Source of the DNA: Camellia lanceoleosa
Taxonomy: Eukaryota > Streptophyta > Magnoliopsida > Ericales > Theaceae
Assembly: GCA_025200525.1 (NCBI GenBank)
Contig: CM045770.1
Location: forward strand, 122,303,429-122,367,428
Direction: 5' to 3'
Length of the DNA: 64,000 nucleotides
Shown: piece after piece, positions 1 through 10,032 of the stretch
How the letters are laid out: each line of letters begins with the position of its first letter
Position numbering within the stretch: position 1 is the stretch's first letter
Program-made: the position numbers and the translations under genes
The notes under the pieces: generated by a model
The model's input: the letters and a program-made list of their open reading frames with translations, nothing else
Told to the model about the DNA's origin: nothing
Databases searched by the model: none

Positions 1-194
1 CTATCAATGCTAATGACATGCATACACAATGCAAGGCAACATAAGCATGCAAACAACATGAAAACAAACATGCTCAATGGACTTAAACCGCATATGGACG
101 GACCTCAGTCATACCAAAACAGTGGCCATAATGCTGAAATAAGGGCATGAAAGCAAGAGAAATGCATGCACATGTATTGGCTCACCAATTAGGC

Positions 195-1560
195 ATAAGA
201 ACACAACTCTCAAAAGTGCTCAAGGAGTGACAAACATGGAAGTGTAACAACACTATAAGCTCTGAAATTAAGTAAGAAATGATGCCAAACCATCTAATCA
301 AAACAAGTATAGCATACTAGAGTCCTTAAGGCATAAGGCTAGCAAAGAGGACTACAAAGGAGGCATGCAATACATGGCACAAATGCATGAACCAAACATG
401 GACAGACCTCAAATAGGTCAATACAATGACCAAAACATGCTAAGATGGGATCTCAAAGGCCTAAGCATGCATGCATACATATTGGTCTATAAGCTAGGCA
501 ACAATACACAACCCTTAGAGACACTCAAAGGGTGAATGAAGTGAGAACATGGCAATGCTATATGCTCTGAAATAACATGATAAATGATGCCAAATCATGT
601 ACATGTCTCAAATGAAGCATGCTAGGGTACTCAAAACTCAAGGCTAGCAAGGCCAATTGCACTACAGCTATGTAAAACATGAACCATATGGAAAATAAAA
701 CCTAAAACAGTCCTAGAGCTTGCTAAATCAAGGCTAAAACATGTATGGAAGGAAGCCAAAATAAGCTAGCATGGTGAGCATGAAGCATGAAATATGTATG
801 GCCAAAAGGGAGGATTACACTACACCTACTAAGACCAAGCATGAGATGGCTTCGCCAACAAAAATAAAAGTTATATCATGGCAAAATAACCCCAAAAACA
901 CACTGAAATGATAGCTCACAAGCTTCGGCATGAAGGCATACACAATGGCTCATGTTTAAGGCATAAAGAACCAACCTTCCAAAGCATGGAAAGAGTGAAA
1001 GATGTGAATGCATGGCAATGAAACATGCTCTAAAATCACATATAAAATGATGCCAAATCATGAAAATAGTCCAAGCAATGCATGCTAGTGGAGTCAATAC
1101 TCAAAGCTAACAAGCTAGAATGCACTATGGCTATACAAAGCATGGCATGCATGACCAAAACAACACAAATCAGAGCTAAAGAATGCTAAAACATGAACAA
1201 AAGTTTCATAGAGTTAAGCCAGAATCATGTTAGAATGATGGTCTAAAGCATGATACACATTAGGCTAGTAAATGGAAATGCACTACAAGTGCAAGGAGCA
1301 TGTATGAGGCTATCAAACCAACCCTTAATAGAGGTATATCATGGCAAAACAACACCAAGAACATGCTGAGATGGACTCAAAACATGCTAGAAAGACATGC
1401 TACTTCATGAGGCACACAAAGCTAGTTTGAAAGGATTACACTATAAGTGTAAATAGCATGCATGAGGTGACAAAACCAAATCAAAATAGTGGTACGCCAT
1501 GTCAAAATAACTCCAAATACATGCTAAGATGGAGCCAACATAAGCTTAACAAAAATGCTC
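195..1560. repeat. Degenerate tandem repeat, roughly 300-460 bp period, CATGC-rich
   Basis: A block beginning near GATGCCAAAYCAT recurs at about 281, 585 and 1051. It is followed each time by a 'catgctag...ctcaa...ggctagcaa' segment and preceded by 'ctcaaagggtgaatg'-like words. Later parts (1330-1560) keep the 'aacatgctgagatgg' and 'gcatgcatgaggt' words only. Copies are diverged and of unequal length. The block lies in the distal part of the minus-strand LTR. No coding sequence is seen. Confidence 0.5.
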
Positions 1561-1896
1561 AAACATGAGGCAAATAAGGCAATGATACAAGAAACAAGGA
1601 GAGGGGATGACCCTCTCCTATTTAAGACCTCAAAACAAACTTTCGACCACTAAAATTCCTCTGGAATTCAGTGGTCGAAAGGTCATGCAAAGGCTAAAAC
1701 AAGAGCCTAAAGGGATGGCTCAAAACAAGGCCAAACAAGGCACAAGAGGGAGTGGACCACCCCCAACACAAAAGAGACCTTAAACAAACATTACAAGCAT
1801 GCAAAATTATAACTTTTTTGTAGTAGAAAGTCAAGCCAGAGTAAGCATGCAGATAAGGCCAAAAGCTTAATAAAAAACAAGGGTTTAAGGGGTTAG

Positions 1897-1912
1897 AAGC
1901 TCACCCTTGTAG
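1897..1912 (-). promoter_or_regulatory. Splice-donor-like box in LTR
   Basis: The minus strand reads ACAAGG|GTGAGC with GT at 1904-1903, a good match to a plant 5' splice site. It lies about 250 nt downstream of the TATA-like box at 2156-2170, where other LTRs in this window carry GAG|GTAGGG. Function is inferred from position only. Confidence 0.35.
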
Positions 1913-2155
1913 AACCACTTTAGAGCAATAACTCCAGTAGCTTTTTTTGATCAAATTCAGTCCAAAAACTCCAAAACCAACTTCAAAGTGCCTCAGCAAC
2001 AAGAGTATGGTGTTTGAGTGTGTGTTTGTGTGCAATAGTATGATGAAAATGCACTTTAAAGCACAAAACAAGAGAGAAGGAGCAAATATAGAGATAGGTG
2101 TGTATCTATAGCTCAAGCACAAAATTCTGAACCTAGAGAAGGGAGGGAGGGCCTC

Positions 2156-2170
2156 CCTCTTATAGAAAAT
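2156..2170 (-). promoter_or_regulatory. Candidate TATA box of the LTR promoter
   Basis: The minus strand reads TTTTCTATAAGAGGG followed by a purine/pyrimidine-rich leader. It sits just downstream of the palindrome block and about 1.07 kb from the LTR start, which fits an LTR core promoter. The call rests on motif and position. Confidence 0.4.
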
Positions 2171-2289
2171 CAAGCAAGAAGCTTGTTGAACACACTTAAG
2201 GCTCTAAGCCATCCCTCCATACATGTATGGAGGATGACTTCTATGCCTTCCAGCTGTCACAGCTGGCAAGAAAAGATCTCCAAAAAGGT

Positions 2290-3150
2290 GCTGGAAAGCT
2301 GCCAACCACTTGAAGTGGTCAGCCAGCTACTTGTAGTGGTCGGCCGACCGCCACAAGTGGTCTGCTAGGAAATAAAGTGGTCGACAGGTGGGAGGAGGTG
2401 GTTTGCACGCTGAAAGCAGGCCAATGGTGTGGTGGCCGACCACTATTGGTGGTCCAAAGACCAAGAAAACCAGTTGGCCGACCAGAAAACTGGCTGGCAG
2501 GTAGGAAAAGTGATTTCCAAGGGGAAGAACTGGTCTCCTACCTTCATTCCACCCTCTAAGTAAGGAAAATAAGGTTTGTGCCAAAAAAACCAAAAAGATG
2601 CAAGACAAGAGTCCGGGAGGCAAGGCGCGCAACCGGAAGCCTCGAAAACTAGTCTACGGGCACCGAAAGTGGTCTGCGAGGGAAAAGTAGCCTACGACAA
2701 CAAAAAGTGGTCTCCCAGACCACAGTGTCCCTCTAGACCAAGGCAACAAGGCATGATCCGAAAACCAAGCCAAAAAGAGAACGTTAAGCGGTCCCGAGTC
2801 AAGACGCACGGCCGAAGACTCCGAAAATCGAAAACTAGTCTCCAAGAGGAAAAAGTGGTCTACGACCACAAAAAGGTGGTCAACAGACCTCCTTCTCCTT
2901 CCAGGGAAGGGAAAACAAGGTTTGGTTCAAAACCAAACCAAAAGGGAAGCAAGATAAGACGCGCGGCCGAAGGCTCTGGAAACCGGAAACTAGCCTACCA
3001 GAGGGAAAAGTGGTCTACGACCACAAAAAGGTGGTCTACGGACCTCTCCCTCCCTCCAGGCAAGGTCAACAAGGCTTGGTCCACAAACCGAGCCAAAACA
3101 CAAAGAGTTCAGAGGCCAGGAGGCAAGGCACTCAGCCGAAAACTCCAAAA
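2290..3150. repeat. GC-rich palindrome block with GGCCGACC / AGTGGTC cores
   Basis: The palindrome-like words GGTCGGCCGACC, TGGCCGACCA and AGTGGTC...GACCAC recur many times in both orientations, separated by A-rich spacers. The block is GC-rich compared with its flanks and lies upstream of the likely TATA box, in the U3 part of the LTR. A long plus-strand open frame here (2576-3205) is a by-product of the composition and is not a gene. Confidence 0.6.
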
Positions 3151-3720
3151 CCTTGAAACAAGCACAACATGCACTATCATCGAGCGCTCAATCGATGACG
3201 TCTGAGCCTTAAGGTCGGTCAAAAATAGGGTGTCTACACATTTCCAATACCTCAATATTACCAATATTGTCTAGAGTTAGATTAACAATTATATCATCTC
3301 GTAATGTCCACAATTGATTCCACTATTTTTGATCACCCATATTTACAACATAGGCCAATTTCATGATAATCATTTACTTCATTCTCTCTCTACTTTCCAT
3401 TTCTAGTTCACAATAATTATTACAATCATCTATTAATTACTTTTTAACTATCACATTTTTTTCCAATTTATCAATGACAATACCTAGCTCAATCATTCAT
3501 AAACATTAACCCTTTTTCATACTACATAACCATCAAATAAAAATTAGGGTTTTTCATTTTAAACTTCACAACTAACTTTAAATAGCATCCATTCATCATA
3601 TTAACCAAGACATCACAAGATCAACCATTTAAATTTCCTCCTCTTCCCATTTCACATTTCTTATTCACAAAAAAATAAAAAAATAAATAATAAATAAAAA
3701 ACTCAACATGAATCAATATT

Positions 3721-3746
3721 TATATAATATATATATATATATATAT
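3721..3746. repeat. (AT)n microsatellite
   Basis: About 13 uninterrupted AT units apart from one initial imperfection. Confidence 0.9.
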
Positions 3747-4177
3747 CATCTTTTCTTTGCATGCTCATAAACATTACATTAAAAATTAGGGCTTCTTATT
3801 TCAACCATCATAAACATGTTCTATTAGCTTAAAATTTCCATACTCAACAACAAAATATAAGATTAAAGTATTTGATTCAAAACCCTAAATCTCATCTACA
3901 TGTATTTCAAAAAATCACTTATAAACTAATGTTTTTCATACAATAAAAAGTATCACATATCCATCTATAATGATATATTGAAAAAAATCAACGAAATCCC
4001 TACCTCAAAATATGAAGAAAGCAAATCCGAAAATTCAAGCTTGCCGGATCAAGAATCCGAGACTACCGGTGCGAAGAGTGTAGCGAGCTCTCCAACTTCC
4101 GTTTACAAAGATTGTGCAAAATCTCACTCTAAGGCCTCCCACTTTAAGCTCAAAGATTGAGCAACAATGGTGGAAAT

Positions 4178-4178
<1 letters not shown>

Positions 4179-4228
<50 letters not shown>
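4179..4228. repeat. (AG)25 microsatellite
   Basis: Twenty-five perfect AG units. On the minus (LTR-sense) strand this is a CT tract between the TATA-like box and the splice-donor-like box, the part of an LTR that would be an untranslated leader. Confidence 0.95.
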
Positions 4229-4231
<3 letters not shown>

Positions 4232-4997
4232 ACCAATCTGGGAAAAGAAAAGAAAAACGCAGCCGAAGGAGAAAAGAAAAGGTGAAAAGGAAAGGGGTGA
4301 GGGCAGCCCCAGTGGGTTGCCTCCCTTTTTAATTTTTTAATTTTTTTTATACAAACATCTATATATATATACATCAATTAAAATCAGTTTAACAACACTT
4401 TAATATTTTGTAACATAAAATAATATAATTTGTTTCATCACAAAATATATTTTTCATTTGATAAAACACACCATAAATTCACATTTCAAACATTTATTAT
4501 AATACAATATAATAAATAATAACAACTCTTGAAGTGGTACCTTCCATTCACATAATTAAAAAGACCAAACAATTAAACATGTGTTACATGAACCCAAATT
4601 AAATTGATTTTAAATTGTGGCTCTTGAATTAAATTTCTACCCATGAACTAAACATGCCCCAAATATATACAAAACTAAACCCAATACATTTTATCTCAAG
4701 TCATGATTTTAATATCAAATCTCAACACAAAAATTCCATTATAAATTAAACTGAACACTGTTCAATTCGTAAATTTTCATAAAATAAATACTCGCCATTA
4801 AATTTTGAAATTTTTATTCAACATACTAAACTCTCATAAGAACACTATAAATATTATAAAAAAAATTATAATTTCTGAGATCGAAAATTATATTTTTTAA
4901 AAAAAAATTATTACAAAATTGAATCATTTTCGCACATAACTTTACACAACACTCCAATCCAAACATTACTCAATTAAATTATACGCTGACTATTTAA

Positions 4998-5021
4998 AAT
5001 ATATATATATATATATATATA
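4998..5021. repeat. (AT)n microsatellite
   Basis: About 12 AT units next to the LTR start at 5041. Confidence 0.85.
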
Positions 5022-5041
5022 CATATATTCGGGTTATTACA

Positions 5042-5945
5042 GTGGACAAAATGAATAAGCTACATGATGCTATAATGGACTAATATCCTAGCATCGATTG
5101 GCTACTTAAAATAAGCAAAGAAGTATTGAAATACAAAGAATATGAGGGGTTTTCCTTCTGGTTTTCAAGAACTGAAGAGCACACAAAGAAAAACACAAAG
5201 AGACTCAACTTTCTTGCTTGCAAACCTCCTTCAAGCTTAGGTTTCTGATTATGTTCGAGTTTTTCAAGCTTTAGAATCATTTTTAATGTTTAGGGTTGTT
5301 GTTTTGTGGGTTATTTTCGGAGCTAATCGTGGAATGGGAGAGACGATGAGTGTTTGGCTCTCAAACTCACAAAAAATGGCTCAAGTTTAGAGGGAAAGGT
5401 TCTGGAACCCTTCTAGGGTTTCATCACTTCTCCCTTGCCACCTCCCTCTAGAAATACACCAAGATTAAGTTTCCAAAATTTGCTCTACCATGCTTGGATG
5501 TGCACACGCACGACTCTCGTTCATGCGCATAGTCAATGTGCACATATACAACTCATTTGCGCACACACGACTTGCCTTAGTACACCTACCATCCATGCAT
5601 GCACAAGTGCAACGTCCCATGTCTTGGCTTGCTTGTGGCCCAAGTAAGCCAAAATTGCTATCTGATCAATCTTTATGATAAATCCGGCCACTAATTTTGA
5701 AAAATGTCTTTGATCATAGAACAACGGGTTTTCTTTTCTTTCCCAAGTTAAAAGGTTAATTTTTGGCTAAAAATAGGTTCAAGGGTAAAATGGTCATTAC
5801 AAAGAGACAATTTTTGGCCAAAATAGGTTCATACAACAATCTAAACAATCATAAACATTCCAAAGATGAAATAATTACCATTTCATCATTAGGAGGCTTG
5901 TGAGCACCCGAAATCTTAAGGTCAATCAAAATGGGGGTGTCTACA
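5042..5945 (-). mobile_element. LTR fragment related to the LTR at 1-3238
   Basis: The minus strand from 5945 reads TGTAGACACCCCC, then TTTTGATTGACCTTAAG, the same opening pattern as the LTR at 3238 but clearly diverged. It has its own palindrome block at 5490-5620 (TGTGCACA, ATGCGCAT, TGCGCA, TGCATGCA) and a CTAGAGGGAGG leader like that of the first LTR. It stops at 5042, where the TGTAATAACCC element begins, so the LTR is incomplete. On its other side it truncates the caulimovirid remnant. Confidence 0.6.
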
Positions 5946-6081
5946 CTCAATGTCATTATAAGTATATACCACTTGTTTTACTCTAATTATTTTATTAGAG
6001 TTGATTATGTCTAATTTAGCTCTAAGTTTATCTTTATGCCAAAATTTTAAGAGATTGTTGCTATATAAATTTTTACATCTT

Positions 6082-6291
6082 CTATATTGCTCTTTTTTCC
6101 TGAATACTAATTTCTTTAATACTTAGTGCAATTTGGCGTCCGTTTGGAGAGATTATCTCCTCACAACGCTTGTTGCGAACAAAATCAATGTTGTGATGTG
6201 TAACAACTATTTTTAGCTTTAAGACTTCAAAGAGTTTCCTTTTCCCAAAAAAGCATATTGAGCATCCACTATCTAAATAAACACATAATTC
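6082..6291 (-). pseudogene. Caulimovirid aspartic protease fragment (endogenous pararetrovirus)
   Basis: The minus-strand frame reads LDSGCSICF at 6276-6250, with Asp-Ser-Gly at 6273-6265. This matches the D-(T/S)-G-(A/C)-S active site of retropepsin-type proteases that precede reverse transcriptase in plant pararetroviruses. It is in the same frame as the movement-protein-like region upstream and separated from it only by one TAA at 6294-6292. The frame ends at 6084. The reverse transcriptase expected downstream is missing, because the copy is cut by the LTR boundary at 5945. Family assignment is firm at the level of Caulimoviridae; genus is not established. Confidence 0.6.
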
Positions 6292-7050
6292 TTAATTATT
6301 AAATCCCTTTATGCATACATTTATGGGCATATGTTTACTATTAACGTTAGTATATGATAATGACTTTTTATTTTCTTTATTCTTTTTTCTGTATCTTTTC
6401 ACGAATGTATCATATTTGTTTTGTGCCTCTTCTTCATCTTCTTTTGTCCAAGCCATAAGATTTTCATCATCTTCAAACACTAGCACACTCGTAGTTCTAT
6501 ATCCTATTATTCTTTTACAAACTGAATTCCTACCAGATTGTATACTAGAATTATCTTTAGAATGTCTTCCTGATGATATACTTATGTTATCTATTTCATC
6601 ATTATTTTCTGAAGTACGAGGAGTTTCTATTTTAATATTTCTTGTATTATCAATTGTTATTATATTTTTTCTTTTTGAGATAGTTTTAGGATTATTAAAA
6701 CATGCTATCCATTTATTATCTAATTTAATCTCGATAGGATTTATTCTTTTAGGTATAATTCTTTCTATTGGTATTCCATTGGTATCTGGTTCTATAATCT
6801 TATGTTGCATTTTAGGATGTAGAACATTATCTAACTTATATATTATTTTCCAAAATATCCTTAATGGATGCGTGGTTTCATGTATGTCAATTCTCACAAT
6901 TTTTATTTTTAACGTCAAAAATCTATTTATAAATCCATCTTTTAAGCTATATCCCGTTTTACAATTAACACCTAATGATCCTCCATATATGTTACTTTTT
7001 ATTCCACTAATTATGGATCTTTCAAAACTTTGTTGCCTGATGTCGAACAA
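6292..7050 (-). pseudogene. Movement-protein-like region of an endogenous caulimovirid
   Basis: An open frame of about 252 codons lies between the coat-protein zinc knuckle and the protease motif. The first third (FDIRQQSFERSIISG, then GGSLGVNCKTGYS) looks like a folded beta-rich domain, and the rest is Asp/Glu/Lys/Ser-rich linker. In cavemoviruses and solendoviruses a coat protein is followed by a 30K-type movement protein and then protease-RT, so position suggests a movement protein. I do not recognise decisive 30K residues, so this is inference. The ATG at 7050 is internal to the original polyprotein. Composition is very AT-rich, as in the rest of the remnant. Confidence 0.5.
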
Positions 7051-7055
7051 AAATG

Positions 7056-9008
7056 CATATATCTATATCCTGTCCTTTGTAAAAAAATGGGTGTGATTTG
7101 TATTTGCATACTCCCTATATGTGTATATTTTTACTTATTATTTTTATTAGTTTTTAATATATTTTCATAATTTATTAAGTTATTTCTCTTACATCATATT
7201 CACAATCTTTAATTTCTATATTTCTTTCCATCCTTTCACATATATATATATATATATTAATTTAAATATTAATTTTTGATGTATTTCGTCTTTTTGTATT
7301 ATTGGTAATATTCAATCTTTTTCTATTTCTTTTTTTCTTGAGTATTTTGTATGACAAATTGTTCTCCTCTTAAGTTTTTTTTACTTATTTCTTCTATCAT
7401 TATAAAATTTAGTTCTTCATTGATATCGCTATAATCTTTATCTTCTATTTTATTTCTTTTTCAATTAATTCTATTATTCCATTATTATTTTTTAGAGTCA
7501 ATTCTAATGCTTCTTATTCTTCTAAATCTACATAATCCAGGCTTCCTAAGGCTTATATTATTTTATTATTCTTTTTTTATTTTTACATTGATTGGCAAAA
7601 TGACCTATTTCGTTACATGCCCAACATTTACAAGTTTTTTTTTCCCTCTAGACAATAATTATTTTTTTCTAAAAAATCTTCTTATTTTATTGAAATTATA
7701 GGCCTTTTTAGGATACTTTCTTTTATATCTTTCTCCTCTTTATTTATTAAACTTTTTTCTTTTATAAAACGATTTCTTTTTCTTATTATATGTTTTCCTT
7801 CTTCAAAGTTCACACCCCCATACATTAGATGTTTGGCAGCAATGTAAATATTATTTTCTTTTATTTTTCTTCTTTGTTTCTTTTTTCATGCATTCTTGTT
7901 CTACTTATTCTCTTAGGTATCTAAATCTATGACCCAACGCATTGCCTGTGACATCTCCTAATTCTTTTAACCATTTTTCATATTTTTCTTCTATATTAAC
8001 ATTTATAAGATATGGTAATTTATGGAAAAATATAGTTAAATTAATTTTATTTCTACATATTTGATAACAGTAATAGGATTATTCGCATATATAATTTTCT
8101 GTATAGTCTATATTACATATTTCTATATTACTTAATTTTCTGACACATTCTCTTTTTCTTTTATTTTCATCCCAATCTTTTCCTACGAATTGATCTTCGA
8201 TGTATTTTACATAACATTTCTTTTGGAGTAGTTTCTGCAGTTAATTTTTCGTTGTCACTTTCTCTCAAGTTGTCATACCAACTTGCTACTTATGCCTGCA
8301 AAATTATATTCAATATAATTTAGAAAAGTTTGTACACTTCAGCTGCTACTACGGATATTCAAGATATGGTATATATCGCTCGTCCATTATTTTATTACTT
8401 TACTTATATTTGTAACACAATCGATATCTAATAAATATCATGTATTGCTTTTCTATTTTAGTGGTATTTTTCTTAAAAATACTTCCTTTCTAGGGGTAAA
8501 GTTTACATAGTTAGGTGTTCCCCTAGTATACGATCCTCCATTTAGATAACCACAATGTCTCGTTTTTCTCCTATTGTCATAATTTTTAGAATCATCTTCC
8601 ACTTTTTGTTTGGTAAAATTTTTAAAATCTGGATAATTTGGATTAGTTAGGATGGAGGGACTGCTTCTTTCTTGTTTTACCACTGTCATTTCAGTATCAT
8701 TAACGTTATTAGTTTCTTCAAAATCTTCTTAGATACTATTTTCTTTTTCTTTTTCTACATCACAATTTCCCATTATTTGTTCTAAGTCTTCAAGGTTAAT
8801 GTGTTCCATTTCCCCCAGACTGATTAATCTTAGTTGTTTATATACATCTTCTTCTAGTTCTATTCTATTATTATTTATTTTTTCTATTATTTCTTCATCT
8901 ACTTTACTTAATTTTTTTGTTATTTCTAATGTTATTTTATATTTTATCACTACCATTTTCTTTTTCAACTATTTTTTCTAACAGTTTTAGATTATATTTA
9001 CTTAATTC

Positions 9009-9069
<61 letters not shown>

Positions 9070-9340
9070 TCAAGCGAAACTAATACGAATGGTTCTTCTG
9101 AATTATTTCTTTTATATAGGTAAGGATATAAATCTACTTCTTTTTATTTTTTATTTTTCAAAAATAGCTACTTGTTTTTTTGAATATTGTATTAAATGTC
9201 TAATTTCGTTTATTATTTCTAAACTTTTTGTTAATTTCTTTTAATAACCTAATTAAAGTATTATTTTATTCTATTATTATTTGAAAAGAAATACTATTAT
9301 TTAGGTTATCAGATTCTACTTCGTCACTATATTTGATACT
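7056..9340 (-). pseudogene. Caulimovirid coat-protein region, frameshifted (endogenous pararetrovirus)
   Basis: Minus-strand segments in shifting frames give recognisable coat-protein pieces. A stretch near 8190-8100 contains FVGKDWDEN and RKLSNIEICN. One near 7970-7880 contains ELGDVTGNALGHR. A CCHC knuckle CKCWACNEIGHFANQC lies at 7632-7585, the CXCX2CX4HX4C signature of caulimovirid coat proteins. Upstream (8968-8453) are acidic and basic low-complexity stretches, and further upstream (9340-9130) a coiled-coil-like piece. At least five frameshifts or stops separate the pieces, so it is a dead copy. An ATT microsatellite has expanded inside it. Confidence 0.7.
9010..9070. repeat. (ATT)20 microsatellite
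   Basis: About twenty uninterrupted ATT units inside the decayed viral coat-protein region. Coding-like sequence resumes on both sides on the minus strand, which suggests expansion after integration. Confidence 0.95.
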
Positions 9341-9344
9341 TTTT

Positions 9345-9940
9345 GGGTTTGGTTAATTTTTGGCTTATTTTATTTTTATTTATTTATTTATTTATTTTGC
9401 TTATTTTCATTTTGAGTGAACTTTTTTTTTTTTTTACTTTTCAAAAAATATAAATTTCTAGATTCAGCTCGACAAGAAGAACCAGAAATTTATAAATTTT
9501 TTTAACAAATCCAAAAAAAATCCAAAAATGATCAAAATATGCAAAAATAAGCAATCTTTTTTGGCTTATTTTGGCATTTTTAATTTTTCTGAAATTTTTC
9601 AGAGAAAAAAATATTAGATTCATCTTGAAAAGAATGACCGAAAAAGTAAAATTTTGACATAATTTTGAAAAAAAAAATCACAAAAGATAATAAAATTCGG
9701 AAAAAGATGTGGCTTATATTTTTTTTTTTTGATTTCCAAAAGAGGCCTAATAAAAAGTAATTGAGAAGGCCGAAAAATCGGACCCTTATACCAATTTCAA
9801 TTGCGGATTTGTGAATTTAATTTAATGTTAACTCTTGTAAAACTTTCGTTGGTAATCAATAGTTGCCTTTTCTAAGGATATTTTATCTTTAATACTAGCA
9901 ATTTTCTAGCTATAAGTTATTACAAATTTTCTAGAAATAA
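9345..9940. other. AT-rich stretch without recognisable genes
   Basis: T-rich and A-rich runs with repeated 'ggcttatttt' and 'aaaaaatccaaaaa' words separate two coding-like parts of the viral remnant. It may be an insertion or viral non-coding DNA. No terminal repeats were found. Confidence 0.4.
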
Positions 9941-10032
9941 TAGTCAGAAAAAAAAAATTTAATCTATTTAACTCATTTTCTAATTCAGAAATACAATCTA
10001 AATTATCTTTTATTTTAGCTCTAAGTGATATC
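9941..10032 (-). pseudogene. Possible N-terminal coiled-coil piece of the viral remnant, split by insertions
   Basis: The minus strand is open and reads ISLRAKIKDNLDC and ISELENELNRLN, a heptad-like helix fitting the start of a caulimovirid coat or virion-associated protein. The open frame can be followed on the far side of both inserted elements at about 20965-20995. This indicates the CACTA MITE and then Tekay element A entered viral sequence. The piece is short, so identity is tentative. Confidence 0.35.
10028..10032. repeat. Target-site duplication of element A, left copy (ATATC)
   Basis: ATATC precedes TGTAACG here and follows GCTATA at 19778-19782. Confidence 0.9.

Larger units (their letters stand above)
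1..3238 (-). mobile_element. LTR of an unclassified LTR retrotransposon, left end outside the window
   Basis: Read on the minus strand, the LTR starts at 3238 with TGTAGACACCC and continues with a GACCGACCTTAAG stretch. About 150 bp of this start reappear on the plus strand at 63846-64000, which fixes the boundary and shows a repeated family. Going into the LTR there is a GC-rich palindrome block (about 2290-3150), a TATA-like box near 2160, a splice-donor-like site at 1904 and then AT-rich DNA full of GCATGC words. No protein domain is seen, so the family (Ty3/gypsy or other) is not established. Whether all bases to position 1 belong to the LTR cannot be decided here. Confidence 0.6.
3239..5041 (-). 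mobile_element. Probable LTR of another retroelement (minus strand), AT-rich
   Basis: The right boundary reads, on the minus strand, TGTAATAACCCGAATAT from 5041, an LTR-type start. Inside are a TATA-like TTAAAAAGGG near 4325, a 25-unit GA/CT microsatellite and the box TTTTGAGGTAGGGATTTC at about 3995-4010, which is shared with the Tekay LTRs of this window. No target duplication could be matched. The left edge abuts the LTR ending at 3238 and is uncertain. No proteins are encoded. Confidence 0.45.

Noticed and set aside
2576..3205. A 209-codon plus-strand frame
   Set aside because: It is antisense to an LTR, in a GC-rich palindrome block, with no recognisable domain and no conservation of frame in the related LTRs.
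6311..7096. Hydrophobic 261-codon plus-strand frame resembling a membrane protein
   Set aside because: It is the antisense of the viral movement-protein-like frame; AT-rich Asn/Lys/Ile codons read backwards give Phe/Leu/Ile.
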